Counted from the stretch's first letter, positions 13,143 to 23,165 are shown. The stretch: DNA of 64,000 bases from Ophthalmolycus amberensis (GCA_024529925.1 JAFEUB010000795.1:496001-560000), one strand, 5' to 3'. Numbers and translations are program-made. Notes: generated by a model from the letters alone, not told the origin.

Positions 13143-15145
13143 GAAGGCAAGGCAAGGCAAGGCAAGTTTATTTGTATAGCACATTTCAACAACAAGGTAA
13201 TTCAAAGTGCTTCACATAAAACCATTAAAAGCATCAAAACACAAGGCAAAAGAAAAGGAGATTTCAAAAACAATTAAAAAACAGTGTAAGAAATAAAATG
13301 CAGTAGTAAAATGCAGAAATGCAGGAAATTGATTAATATATTAATTGAACGTGGTTCAATTAAAGGCAGCAGCAAACAGAAAGGTCTTCAATCTTGATTT
13401 AAATGAGCTGAGGGTCTCAGCAGACCTGCAGCTTTCTGGGACTTTGTTCCAGATATGTGGAGCAGAAAAACTGAACGCTGCTTCTCCATGTTTAGTTCTG
13501 ACTCTGGGAACAGAAAGTAGACCGGTCCCAGACGACCTGTGGGGTCGGGATGGTTCATAAGGTAGCAGCAGATCGGAGATGTATTTTGGTCCCAAACCAT
13601 TCAGTGCTTTGTAAACCAACAGCAGGATTTTAAAGTCAATTCTTTGTTGGACAGGAAGCCAGTGCAAAGACCTCAGAACTGGAGTGATGTGGTCCACCCT
13701 CCTGGTCTTAGTGAGGACTCGAGCTGCAGCGTTCTGAATCAGCTGCAGCTTTCTGACGGATTTTTTACAGAGACCTGTAAACACACCGTTACAGTAGTCC
13801 AGTCTGCTGAAGATAAATGCATGGACAAGTTTTTCCAAATCCTGTTGAGACATAAGTCCTCTAATCCTTGATATATTCTTCAGGTGATAGTAGGCTGATT
13901 TTGTAATTGTCTTGATATGGCTGTTCAGGTTGAGGTCTGAATCCATAACTACACCTAGATTTCTGGCTTGGTTTGTGGGTTTTAACATCAGTGACTGAAG
14001 CTGAGCGGTGATTTTCAATTGTTCGTCCTTGGTACCAAAAACAATTACTTCTGTTTTATCTTTGTTTAATTGAAGAAAATTCTGGCACATCCAGTTGTTG
14101 ATTTGTTCAATGCAGTTACCCAGCCCTTGTATGGGATTATAGTCCCCTGGTGACATAGTTATGTAGATTTGTGTGTCGTCTGCATAATTATGATAACACA
14201 CTTTGTTGTTTTCCATAATCTGAGCTAGTGGAAGCATGTAGATGTTGAACAGAGGGGGCCCCAGTATTGAACCTTGGGGAACACCACATGTCATTTTAGT
14301 CAGCTCTGATGTGTAATCAGCTACAGACACAAAGTATTCTCGGCCCTTCAAGTAGGATTCAAACCAGTTAAGTGCTGTGCCAGAGAGTCCCACCCAGATT
14401 TTTAGTCTTTCTAAGAGTATGGCATGGTCGACCGTGTCGAATGCAGCACTGAGATCTAGTAACACTAAGACTGAACTTCTGCCATTGTCTATGTTTAAGT
14501 GGATGTCGTTGAAAACCTTAACAAGAGCAGTTTCAGTGCTGTGGTGCTGTCGAAAGCCTGACTGGAAAACATCAAAGCAGTTATTTACGGCCAAGAAGTC
14601 GGTCAGCTGTTGGAAAACCGCTTTTTCAATTATTTTACTTAAAAATGGGAGGTTTGATATTGGCCTATAATTTTTCATCGTTGCGGAGTCTAAACTAGCT
14701 TTCTTTAGGAGTGGTTTAATAACTGCAGTTTTTAGGGCTTGTGGGAAGACACCTGAGAGAAGGGATGTGTTTACAATTTGTAAAAGATCAGTGGTCATGC
14801 AGTTTGAAATATTTTTGAAAAAGTGTGTTGGTAGAATATCCAAGCAGCAGGAGGATGACTTCAGATGTTGTATGATGTCTTCTAGGCTTCTACGGTCGAT
14901 TGAATGAAATTGTGTCATGATATTTGAATGGATGTTAGATCGGGACAACACATATCCTGTGGTTGATGTGGAGGCACTGACTGCTTGTCTAATTTTCTGA
15001 ATTTTGTCAGTAAAAAAGGTGGCAAATTGATTGCATGCCCAGGTGGATTGGAGTTCAGCAGCTACCGACACTGGAGGGTTTGTTAGCCTGTCGACGGTAG
15101 CAAATAAGGCGCGTGTATTGTTCTTGTAAAATGAAGAACATTTTA
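13143..15145 (-). mobile_element. L2/Maui-type LINE, 5'-truncated (family A, copy 1)
   Basis: The minus strand carries the C-terminal reverse transcriptase half of an L2-clade non-LTR retrotransposon, then about 200 bp of 3' UTR ending in TGCTATACAAATAAACTTG and a (GCCTT)n tail at 13143-13166. The 5' end is truncated near 15137-15145, just upstream of the RT fingers, so the endonuclease domain is missing. A candidate target duplication GGGGGGCT is present at 13135-13142 and 15146-15153. It lies in the right subterminal part of the hAT element, which dates it as the younger insertion. Confidence 0.92.
13356..15071 (-). CDS. LINE reverse transcriptase ORF, endonuclease missing
   Basis: A 571-codon frame without stops; the frame continues upstream of the first ATG to about 15137, so the ATG at 15071 is only the first methionine in a truncated ORF2. 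Visible RT motifs in order are NYRPISNLPFLSKIIEKAV (residues 134-152), the first catalytic aspartate in LLDLSAAFD (204-212), GVPQGSILGP (263-272) and YADD (296-299). The C-terminal L2 region with LHWLPVQQRIDFKI follows. The family normally also has an N-terminal APE-like endonuclease, absent here. The protein would reverse-transcribe RNA during target-primed insertion. Lacking the 5' half and promoter, this copy is very unlikely to move by itself. The absence of stops suggests a fairly recent insertion. Confidence 0.92.
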   Translation of the reverse strand: MSVAAELQSTWACNQFATFFTDKIQKIRQAVSASTSTTGYVLSRSNIHSNIMTQFHSIDRRSLEDIIQHLKSSSCCLDILPTHFFKNISNCMTTDLLQIVNTSLLSGVFPQALKTAVIKPLLKKASLDSATMKNYRPISNLPFLSKIIEKAVFQQLTDFLAVNNCFDVFQSGFRQHHSTETALVKVFNDIHLNIDNGRSSVLVLLDLSAAFDTVDHAILLERLKIWVGLSGTALNWFESYLKGREYFVSVADYTSELTKMTCGVPQGSILGPPLFNIYMLPLAQIMENNKVCYHNYADDTQIYITMSPGDYNPIQGLGNCIEQINNWMCQNFLQLNKDKTEVIVFGTKDEQLKITAQLQSLMLKPTNQARNLGVVMDSDLNLNSHIKTITKSAYYHLKNISRIRGLMSQQDLEKLVHAFIFSRLDYCNGVFTGLCKKSVRKLQLIQNAAARVLTKTRRVDHITPVLRSLHWLPVQQRIDFKILLLVYKALNGLGPKYISDLLLPYEPSRPHRSSGTGLLSVPRVRTKHGEAAFSFSAPHIWNKVPESCRSAETLSSFKSRLKTFLFAAAFN

Positions 15146-15187
15146 GGGGGGCTTCAACCCCCTAAAATAGGCCTAACGACGCCCCTG

Positions 15188-15423
15188 CATGGACACAGAG
15201 TAATCCGTTACCACAGCCGTTACGAAGACCACTATTCCGGCTGTTTAATTAATAACAACATCAAAACGCTATTGTTCTTTTTTTTCTGACACACGTACTT
15301 GACACTATGAATTAACATGTAGTAGGTTAACCGTGCTGCACAGATGTTTACATACGTTAGCATTAGCTAGATGATTAGCCAACTAGCTTAAATTGATAGC
15401 TAACATTAACTAAATAAGAGCCC
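15188..15423. other. Sequence continuing the promoter-like block beyond the hAT insertion
   Basis: Removing the hAT joins GTTACATGGACA to CAGAGTAATCCG, so this segment was contiguous with the CpG-rich block at 12400-12575. It becomes AT-rich after about 15240. No exon is recognised before the Rieske-like frame. Confidence 0.4.
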
Positions 15424-15819
15424 ATGCATTTTAAGATGTGTGCTAACTACGTGCCAAACTTTCATAAGTTCTGCAAATTACTCACCACATTGTTAAATAC
15501 ATTTATACTAAATATTCTCGGTCATGTGAGCAAAGAAAACTGTATGGTACACAAAAACGTTTTTACTACGGTAATATCGCCCCTGCCCCAGCATGACAAT
15601 GATAGAGTGATTAACCCCCGCTGGATCAAAATCCTCGGTGTGTGCACCCATCTGGGTTGTGTGCCCATCGCCAACGCCGGAGACTTCGGAGGCTACTACT
15701 GTCCGTGCCATGGCTCCCACTACGATGCTTCAGGAAGGATAAGAAAGGGACCTGCTCCTCTAAACCTGGAGGTTCCCTTCTATGAGTTCACTGAGGAGGA
15801 CGTAGTCATAGTGGGATAA
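15424..15819 (+). pseudogene. UQCRFS1-like Rieske domain fragment, 5'-truncated
   Basis: An open frame of 131 codons ends in a strongly conserved Rieske iron-sulfur domain of cytochrome bc1 complex subunit UQCRFS1. The recognisable part runs from PQHD (codon 55, about 15586) to the terminal VIVG and stop. Both [2Fe-2S] ligand boxes are present, CTHLGC (codons 74-79) and CPCHGSH, along with the family signatures GDFGGYY and GPAPLNLEVP. The real protein is about 270 residues with a mitochondrial presequence and one membrane helix. Here the first 54 codons match nothing in it, so the transit peptide, helix and hinge are lost. An ATTAAA signal follows 89 bp after the stop at 15908, but no poly(A) tract or clear duplication marks a retrocopy. 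It may be an old retrocopy, a duplicated 3' exon or, less likely, the last exon of a chimeric gene. Confidence 0.75.
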
Positions 15820-15907
15820 ATACTGGAGCTCTGTCTCAGTTCCTCCCTGTAATATGTATTTTTTAGATGGCTCCGTGTGAGAGTGACATAAAACGTGTGT
15901 ATTTACT

Positions 15908-15913
15908 ATTAAA
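15908..15913 (+). terminator. Candidate polyadenylation signal (ATTAAA)
   Basis: ATTAAA lies 89 bp after the stop of the Rieske-like frame and is followed by a T-rich stretch (GTCTTTTCCC). It is plausibly inherited from the parent UQCRFS1 transcript. Confidence 0.4.
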
Positions 15914-16876
15914 GACATATTTCCAACTCTATGATTGAGCTATTGTCTTTTCCCTCGTAAAAAAGCGAGTTGTTTTTCTTTGATTGAGCTGCATCACTTA
16001 GCTTGATGTCTTTTGATTCACTGACATTTAATTTATTGTTTTAATCTCTATAGATTTTTCATTCCGCACTATTTTTAGCATTTAGTATTTTCCAAACAGC
16101 ATTATGTAACACAATGTATGAGGGCCGGGTGTGATCAGGTCCAACCCCTTTGCTGCCGCACCAATCCTGATATATTGTGTTGGAGCTGTGTGATAAAGTC
16201 AAAGGTGGGGCCTGTTTCATGGTTACCTAAAGTTGAGCTGGTAAAAGTGCTCATACACATGAACAAGAGGCCTGGGGAGCACAATGATTAGGATAAGATG
16301 ATGGTACGATCAAGAAAAGCCACCGGCAATCTAAAAAAGTATCGACAAGTTGTGAACACATTCAGGAATGTGTCGGCCTGTTGATCAACTGGAAGGAACT
16401 ATAGATCGAGATAAGGATGTTGTTGGTTTGTGACTCCAAAGAATGTGTAGATTGCTTTATCTCAGGATCTTTTTCATCCTTTTTATGAGTTTGTGTCAGA
16501 CAAGATGACAATTTTATACCAGTAATGGCAGCAGCAAAGAGTGCAAACTGCCAAGTAAGATAAAGAACTATTGAGTCACACTCCAGTCACTGATGGATTT
16601 AATCCTGATGAACAAATGGATGTGGCACAGCCCTACCTAGAACATTTTCCACCAGCCGCCACTGCGTACAACCATCTGATACTAGCCCAGAGTTAAGCAT
16701 ATTCATCTAGCAAACTATACCTACCTTGGAGTGTTACAATAGCGAGTATTATTTTATTCAATGTGTCCATCAGGCAAATTGGTGGATCCAAATGTTGTAA
16801 AAAAACAACATATATGATATAATTTCTTTGTAATCATCCAAAATAATGTTAAGTGTATGGGTATTTTTCCATTGCA
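15914..16876. other. Intergenic sequence, no gene recognised
   Basis: AT-rich sequence with no long open frame and no recognised repeat. Confidence 0.45.
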
Positions 16877-16973
16877 TTGAGTGGGCAACGCTGCCGTGTA
16901 TTGAGTGGGCAACGCGTACGGGCCGGTCTGACAGTAAACTCCCGGGCCACTTTTCCCCCCAGTCCGCCCCTGC
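16877..16973. mobile_element. hAT-type element end (fragment)
   Basis: The end CCCAGTCCGCCCCTG, read inward as CAGGGGCGGACTGGG, is the terminal motif of a common fish hAT family. It is preceded by the family's ACTCCCGGGCCACTTTT stretch. Before it, the words ATTGAGTGGGCAACGC occur twice in tandem (about 16877 and 16899). The opposite terminus was not found, so this is a fragment. The short frame across it is not a gene. Confidence 0.5.
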
Positions 16974-18554
16974 CCTTAACCTACACCAAACACAGATGGC
17001 AGCCGGAAATTACTCATTTCTAAACTACTTGGCAAAGAAAACATATTAATGCTGTATTCCCATATATATCTATATATAAGTAATACAATATTATGAAAAT
17101 ATATGATATACTCAGAACAAACATCTTATCTTCATATGCCACCTCGCTACCATCTTGGCCTAACTCCTAAAATTGGCTTAAAAGGTGGGATGTTTTTTAA
17201 TAGGCCTATTGAACACCAACTCAGCCGTTGTCCCTCCTACACAGGTGTTTTTTCTCTTATGTAGTTTATTACAACAAATCTCAAGACTCTTGATTATGTC
17301 ATAGTTGCTGTTAATGTAGCCTACAACTGTTGTGGGAAGGACATCTTTCACCTTCATCGTTTCTATTGATAAGTTGAGTTTGGTGACTTTATGTTATATC
17401 TGCATAGCTCCACACTGAGCTAAAGTCTAATCAATCAGAATAATTGATATCACCTGTGTGTGCGTGCAATGGCCTTTGAAAGTATTTGAGGAATCTAAAT
17501 ATGTCTTTAAATCAGTGGCAAGTCTTGTAAAATGATCTGTAGGATTTTTCAAACAATCAGTTCACAAGAAGTTACAGAAAAACAAGTATTCTCACCTCTA
17601 GTGTCTGCAGCAGGCTCTGAGATATGCAGCTCACACTTCTCTGTTCACAATAGAGTTGAATGGAATTCAATTTGTGATGCTGAGATATTACATTTTAAAA
17701 TGCAGAAAAAAGTTATCAAAGGGTTTATTCCTTCTTCTGAGGAAAAAGAAAAACGTCTTCTGAGTATAGTGTATTATTCAGAATAACCTGTTTCATTTTG
17801 GCGTAACTGTACACAATAGAGCATTGGGCTGGATTGTGTTATTCCTTCTGAGATTAAATACTGTGTAAATTTAAATAAATTTATTAATTACATCAAAAGG
17901 AAGATTCCCTCTGAAGCGCCTCAGCCTCTGAAGTCATGGACAGCAGGACAGCGCTGCCACTGAGTGGTCATGTCTTAACATTACAGCTGAATGAAGCTCT
18001 AACAGCTTGATCACTGATGGACACGGATGAAATCTGGCACATTAAATCCACAATGCATCAGAGAGCCAGACTTAATCCCCTTTGAAAGGCAAGATTATTT
18101 CACCAACAAATAATCGCTTATCATGCTACATTTTCAAAAAAATAAAACAAAATAACTTTTGATCTGGCAATCAAGTCAAAAATGCTCAAATGTGTCGAGG
18201 AGGGATATTCATAAAAGTTTTTTATATTTATTTTAAATGCAGAAAGGTTAAGATTACCACGAAAAAAGAATAGTATCCAACTCTATTAGTGATACACAGC
18301 CCATCCATCTGACAACATAGTGAGGCAATTATATATACACACACAGTATGTCTATCAGCAGAGGTTTGCGACAGAAAGTTATTATAATTTCCGTGTTTAT
18401 TGTTGAATTATGTTGTTTATCACTGCCCAGTGTCAATTCATGATGTTACTGCTGCAATATGTTTGTTCAATCATCTTTTCAGTTACTTTTTTTTCTCTGG
18501 GAGATAGAACAATGAAGAAGTGATATTGGAGTAATTATATTGGACTTAATATAT
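16974..18554. other. Intergenic or intronic AT-rich sequence
   Basis: No exon or element is recognised. Short AT tracts occur near 17061-17080. A chance 84-codon frame at 17532-17786 (+) has no family resemblance. Confidence 0.45.
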
Positions 18555-18720
18555 GATAGATAGATAGATAGATAGACTTTATTTCAGACTCGGGGTCCAT
18601 ACAGACAGATACATACAAAGACAGACACAAACAATAAAAGTACATAGGCCTAGCAATGCCTTACCAAGAGACAGCTGTACCAATGTCGCCACAGCTGGGA
18701 CTGGTAGCGTGTGGTGCTAA
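18555..18720 (-). mobile_element. Non-LTR retrotransposon 3' tail with (GATA)n
   Basis: A (GATA)n run at 18555-18576 is followed by GACTTTATTTCAGACTCGG and A-rich text. This arrangement is typical of the 3' end of a fish LINE inserted in minus orientation. No coding part is present. The clade cannot be assigned from the tail alone. Confidence 0.5.
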
Positions 18721-19193
18721 ACCTTATGTTGGTTAAAACAAGTATGATCCCATTTACAGAGTCATTCAGTCTACAGAACATGAATATGCTAATAATGGAC
18801 TTACTATTAATACATTAACATATACAGCTCTTATAGCAGCCCAGGGGGATCTCTCTGTGAAATGCCTCAGCAAAGATTGAACCTATACTCAGAGAATGTA
18901 TTCTCTAATCTTCTTGCAAGTTTGGGCTGGGTCAGAAACCGTTTCTGATGTGGGCAAATAAAAAAAAGAGTATTTAATCAGTTATCTGAGAACACATTCT
19001 TTTTTGCAGTAATGATGACTGGTGGTTAAGAGACATGAGGTCAGAGGTGTACGGTAACAACACAGCAGGACAGTAAACAGGGTTAAATCCCATGACGAAA
19101 GAAAATCACAATTGTAAATTACGTGTTGTGTAAAACATTGTATACTGTGTGTGCATGTCAATAACTCCAACACTAGATGTTTCAATCATTTGT

Positions 19194-19199
19194 TTTATT
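19194..19199 (-). terminator. SAA polyadenylation signal
   Basis: On the minus strand AATAAA lies 27 bp after the SAA stop codon, within AATTAATAATAAAAC. This gives a very short 3' UTR. Confidence 0.75.
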
Positions 19200-19225
19200 A
19201 TTAATTGATGTCAATGTCTTTCATA

Positions 19226-20183
19226 CTAATATTTTGCAGGAAGTCCTGGTGGCCTGTAAACGTTGGGATCTCCTCCGCTGCGCCCATGCTCATTTGCCTT
19301 CTGATCAGCAGCAGAGTCCTCAAAACCGTGACCTGTTTGTTGTTGCACCCACTCTCTGGCATTACTGAGATCAGAAAATAAACTAAAAATATCAGCACGA
19401 GCAGATGACAGAACAAGTACTTTTCAAAACCTCCTTACAAAGTGCTGTAAAATGGTCCATGAGTTGAAGCCTCATTAAGGCCTGCAGATTGCTTAATCAG
19501 GTGATATTCACAGTTTATACAATGTTTGATACAAAGATCTGTTTTCCATCTGCATAGAAATAACAACATATAATGCCTTTTGAATTGTGTGAGCTGATAG
19601 CATTTAATAAAGGGCCGAAAAATTATCCCTGAGATCATTTACAATTTACCAAACACCAATACGAATGTAGAAAAATTCTCTTAGATCCATCTGCAGCTTT
19701 TTTTTTAACAAGAATGATTTATTTTTGAGAAAAAAACTAATATGCAACAGCCAACAATGTAAAAGCAGATAATGCTTTCCTTCTCTTGCTGCTCTCACTC
19801 CTCACCTGATAACCTCAGCTGCCCACCTGCCCCCCTCTCCTCTATTGGCAGCGTCAGCATTTCCTCTGGCATGAAAGTATTTGTCCGACTCCTGATAGTT
19901 GGCCTCCACCATATCAGTGTATGCTCGCGCCATATCACGAGCTCCTGATCAGGACAGAAGACAGTTGAGTCAAATGTATGAGAGAATTCACAAATATTCA
20001 TGTCATTGTCATTGCTAAAACACGTAATCCGGACATATGGAATACAACCAAACACATTGTTCTTGTGGCTATGTTAAAAGGGTCATATTTCTAACCGTGA
20101 AGGGCTTCAGCAGGAAAGTTGTACCAGTCGGCATTGGCTTCCACAACTAGGATCAGAACAATCCCTGCCAGAAGCAACTTCAT
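19226..20183 (-). CDS. saa: Serum amyloid A (SAA), three coding exons
   Basis: SAA is a secreted acute-phase apolipoprotein of vertebrates that binds lipids and HDL. The gene was assembled from splice sites on the minus strand. The coding joins are 20183-20096 (88 nt), 19944-19806 (139 nt) and 19364-19226 (139 nt with stop), giving 121 codons, the usual SAA length. Every intron has GT and AG ends (phases 1 and 2). Exon 2 encodes a signal peptide, MKLLLAGIVLILVVEANA, and the mature start DWYNFPAEALHGA. Exon 3 carries the family hallmark SDKYFHARGNADAANRG and WAAEVI. Exon 4 carries ADQKANEHGRSGGDPN and ends RPPGLPAKY, matching the classic SAA C-terminus. No frameshift or stop is present and all hallmark blocks are intact, so it is probably functional. 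Confidence 0.95.
19365..19805 (-). other. SAA intron 3
   Basis: It starts with GTGAGGAG on the minus strand and ends with TCTGATCTCAG. About 441 bp, phase 2, AT-rich, with no embedded element recognised. Confidence 0.85.
19945..20095 (-). other. SAA intron 2
   Basis: It starts with GTTAGAAATATG and ends with CCTGATCAG on the minus strand; 151 bp, phase 1. The donor is GTTAG rather than the commoner GTAAG. Confidence 0.85.
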
Positions 20184-20292
20184 GGTTATAGATGTCTAAA
20201 AGGAAAACAAACAAACAGAAATGACATATAGTTCACCTTTAAACACAACATAATAAACATACATTTGTATTTTTCAGGTCTTTCAAACTTAC

Positions 20293-20348
20293 TTTGCCGT
20301 TCCTGCAGAGTTTAGAGTAACTCTTGATAGATTCTAGAGTATCTTATC
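20293..20348 (-). other. SAA non-coding first exon (start approximate)
   Basis: On the minus strand the exon ends with AACGGCAAA before a consensus donor GTAAGT (20292-20287). The next exon begins at 20195 after TTTTCCTTTTAG, 12 nt before the ATG. A non-coding first exon is the rule in vertebrate SAA genes. The 5' limit is placed about 28 bp downstream of the TATA-like box and is an estimate. Confidence 0.65.
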
Positions 20349-20374
20349 AGTGAGGACTCCACTGATTGGACTGA

Positions 20375-20482
20375 CTTATATTCTACTCTGAAACAAGCTG
20401 TAGTTGTAGGATTTCTCAATAGTGAAACTTCCAATCCATTTGAAGGCCGGTTACATACTGTGGACATTCCAGAGTTGTGCAA
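20375..20482 (-). promoter_or_regulatory. SAA proximal promoter
   Basis: On the minus strand, AATATAAG at 20382-20375 is a TATA-like box suitably placed for a start near 20348. Farther upstream are a C/EBP-like ATTGAGAAAT (20420-20411), an NF-kB-like GGAATGTCC (20470-20462, one mismatch to the nine-base consensus) and a C/EBP-like TTGCACAA (20482-20475). Neighbouring NF-kB and C/EBP sites drive cytokine induction of mammalian SAA genes. Their function here is inferred from sequence only. Confidence 0.5.
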
Positions 20483-20499
20483 AGGCAGGGACAACAGCA

Positions 20500-22984
20500 A
20501 GCTTTATGTAAACAAAAAGGTGGAAGAGGTTTTTTTTGCTGCATGTCATGAAAAATCAGAAAATTAATATGTTAAAATATCTCTTTTTTATATTTGTCTA
20601 ATATTTTTGATCATTTTTGATCCCTTTTGTTTATGTTGTCATCTTAATTTAAAACTTTTGGGACTTTTACAAGAAAAATGCTACAAAACATTAATTAGTG
20701 TTGTTGCCACTACTCCAGTTTTTGCTTTTGTGTGTTTCATATACTCTCCAGCAATAACTCCAGAGATGGACACAAACACAGGAGACTACAGGCAACAAAA
20801 CTTGGAAAACTAATATTAATTCAAGGTTCGGTGAAGGCAAGGCAGACCTAAACATCTCGTCACAAAATCAAGATCCAACAAAAAATTGAACTGAAAATGG
20901 ACTTCGATACAAAGTAATGTGAGGAGAGGATGATGTGCAAGTGGAGAGATGGGTGGAGAAGCTCTGGTGAGAACGATCAGGGAGCTGATTGGCAGGGAAA
21001 ACTAATGAGGCTGAATTTAGAGGAGGTGTGTGGGCAAAGGAGGGAAATGCAGAACATGTTATTTCTTAGATTTCAGATTTTTACGCATCACGTTGTCCAG
21101 TCAAAATTGTGTTTCTCTTGGAACTCACCTCACTCTCAATACAAGACATTGGATAATTTGTCATGTTTCATTGGCCTTGTAAGTTCCTCATTATTCACAA
21201 TGTCTGTATTGTTTTAAAACATTTGATAAACAAGTATAGTTTGGGGGAGCAATGAATACTTTCATCTAGAAAACTAAAACACAAGTATGATCCTAAAATC
21301 CAATCTAGTTGAACCCAAGGACTGTTTGTAAGAAGGAACAAATATTTAGAGAAAGACATACTCCAATATATCATCATGTTGAACGATATCAATGTTGATA
21401 ACATTATATGAACCGTTGCACTTGTTGTATAAAAGAGTCAGTGGTGTTTTGTTTAGCACCTCTGAATATACAAGTGTCATGGCAGAGATGTCCAACCATC
21501 ATGATCCTTCACCAGCCCACTGAAACTGCAGCTTGATTGACAGCACTGACCTGTCTGTACTCTGTAAGCCTCTTATCACACCCTCACTGAAACTGCTCTT
21601 GGTGCAGCTGTGATGTTCAACCAGCTCCCTGAGCTTTTAAACAGTGATTTTCTTTTCATCAGAGAACAAGCTCTTGTCTGACAGCTTTGGCTTGATGGTT
21701 GAAATACCTCTGCATTTGTATGATTTTTCTTTCCCACAGTTTCCCCAACCAAAAACCATTTTGCAGAGAGGAGGAGACTACTGGCCTTTAGAGCATCTCA
21801 TGACATCATTCAGACCTCCATAGAATACAACAGAAGTGTCTTTTTGGGTGAGACGGGTCAAAGGCTGTTTTCCATATGTGGGTATGAATTGCTGATAATC
21901 TGTCAGAGTTTGAATGAAGATGTGATGACACTCTCAAAATAAAACTGGTTTGGGCACTTTGAATGTCTTGCTCTGGTGTGAAGATGGAAAGGCATGTTAC
22001 ACTATATTGAGCATCTAAGCTTAACAATAACATATAAAATCATATATGCTCTCATATTTGTTGGGCCACCTGTTTGATGTGCATGTAACAAAATACAGCT
22101 CATTATTCCCAAGGCTGCGATGCACTTGCTCAGCTGCTTTAATGCTTATAACAATAATGAAGTTGATTGTGATATAATGGCTTTAAAAGTACCTGGAATA
22201 TGTGAGTGCTCATGAACCTCTCTATTATAGTTTGAAATAAAACAACATCCCACACACTGAGCAAATCTTTGTGAAGAAATGACGCAATCACGTCACTGAA
22301 AACCCCTGGAGGATTAAAGCATACTCAGGTTGTGTTGATGAATGCATTGTTTTGATCTCAGAGAAGACACTGTGACAGGCTAATAAATATGAATCACAAA
22401 GATTGTGTGAGGAAAAAGTGAGGGTGAGGAAGAGAGCTGATGCAATGAGAAGCCTGGAACAGGAAACGCCGAGTGTGTCATATGTCTGAGACATAGAGAG
22501 AGCATCAGTTTTCAGGAATGAATGCTTTGTGGATGCAATAGATTAAACAGATTCCTCACTCGCCATGAAATAGAATGGGGGAGGCTGTACTGGAAGACAA
22601 TGTGCTTTACACAGATACATAAAAAACACACAAGATGTTAGAGGTGGCAGACAGAAATCTGAGAGGTAAAACAAAGGAACAAAGACTCAACCCAGCAGAG
22701 CACTGAACTGGTACTAAGCCATCAGGTACAATTATCCCAAATAGGGGTGTTTTCTCTCCCTGAAATCAATTGTTCGACAGTCCGGTAAAGTCACTCTGAT
22801 AGAAACAGCATGTTGCTATGGGCTTTTCTTAGGATAAAAGTCCATAGATAATTAACCAAGATCCTGTGTAATACCTCATGTAGTTGTTTTTAAGTATACT
22901 TGTATCAAGAAGAAGGTTGTTCCAATAAGAATTAAGCTTGGTGTCATATTCCAGAGCTTATTGAGCAAGTTATTTACAATGCAA
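20500..22984. other. Intergenic sequence upstream of SAA
   Basis: No exon, RNA gene or clear element is recognised. Short frames on both strands (for example 20930-21217 and 21806-22033) match nothing known to me. Confidence 0.45.
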
Positions 22985-23165
22985 AAATAAATCAAGTCAA
23001 GCTACAACAATTTTATCTAGGTACAAATTTGCCTCAAAGCAGTTTACAATGTGTACCACATGACACTCTCTATTCTTAGACCATACATTTGGACAACAAA
23101 AAGCTCCCTACTCCTTTAATGGGAAATGCAGAAACCACAGGCAACAGCGATAGACGTTGTAGGCT
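22985..23165 (-). mobile_element. L2-type LINE 3' UTR fragment (family B)
   Basis: The minus strand matches the 3' end of the LINE at 47750-51000. The shared words are ACAAATTTGCCTCA (plus orientation), TTTACAATGTGTAC, CTCCCTACTCCTTTAATGGG and GCAGAAACCACAGG, in the same order as that element's terminal 180 bp but diverged. No coding part remains. Confidence 0.65.

Larger units (their letters stand above)
12576..15187. mobile_element. hAT-superfamily MITE, split by an L2 LINE insertion
   Basis: The left end is CAGGGGCGTTTCTAGG and the right end CTAACGACGCCCCTG; both ends begin CAGGGGCGT when read inward. A perfect 8-bp duplication, CATGGACA, flanks the element at 12568-12575 and 15188-15195, which identifies a hAT insertion. 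Subterminal GGGGGGGCTTAGCCCC and GGGGGCTTCAACCCCC blocks mirror each other. The interior is interrupted at 13143-15145 by a LINE. Without it the element is about 600 bp with no coding capacity, so it is a MITE-type non-autonomous copy and is older than the LINE. Confidence 0.88.

Noticed and set aside
13143..15145. Possible autonomous, mobile LINE
   Set aside because: The endonuclease domain and 5' UTR are missing through 5' truncation despite the open RT frame.
15424..15585. Treating the first 54 codons of the Rieske-like frame as part of the protein
   Set aside because: They show no mitochondrial presequence, no membrane helix and no similarity to UQCRFS1. The ATG at 15424 is merely in frame.
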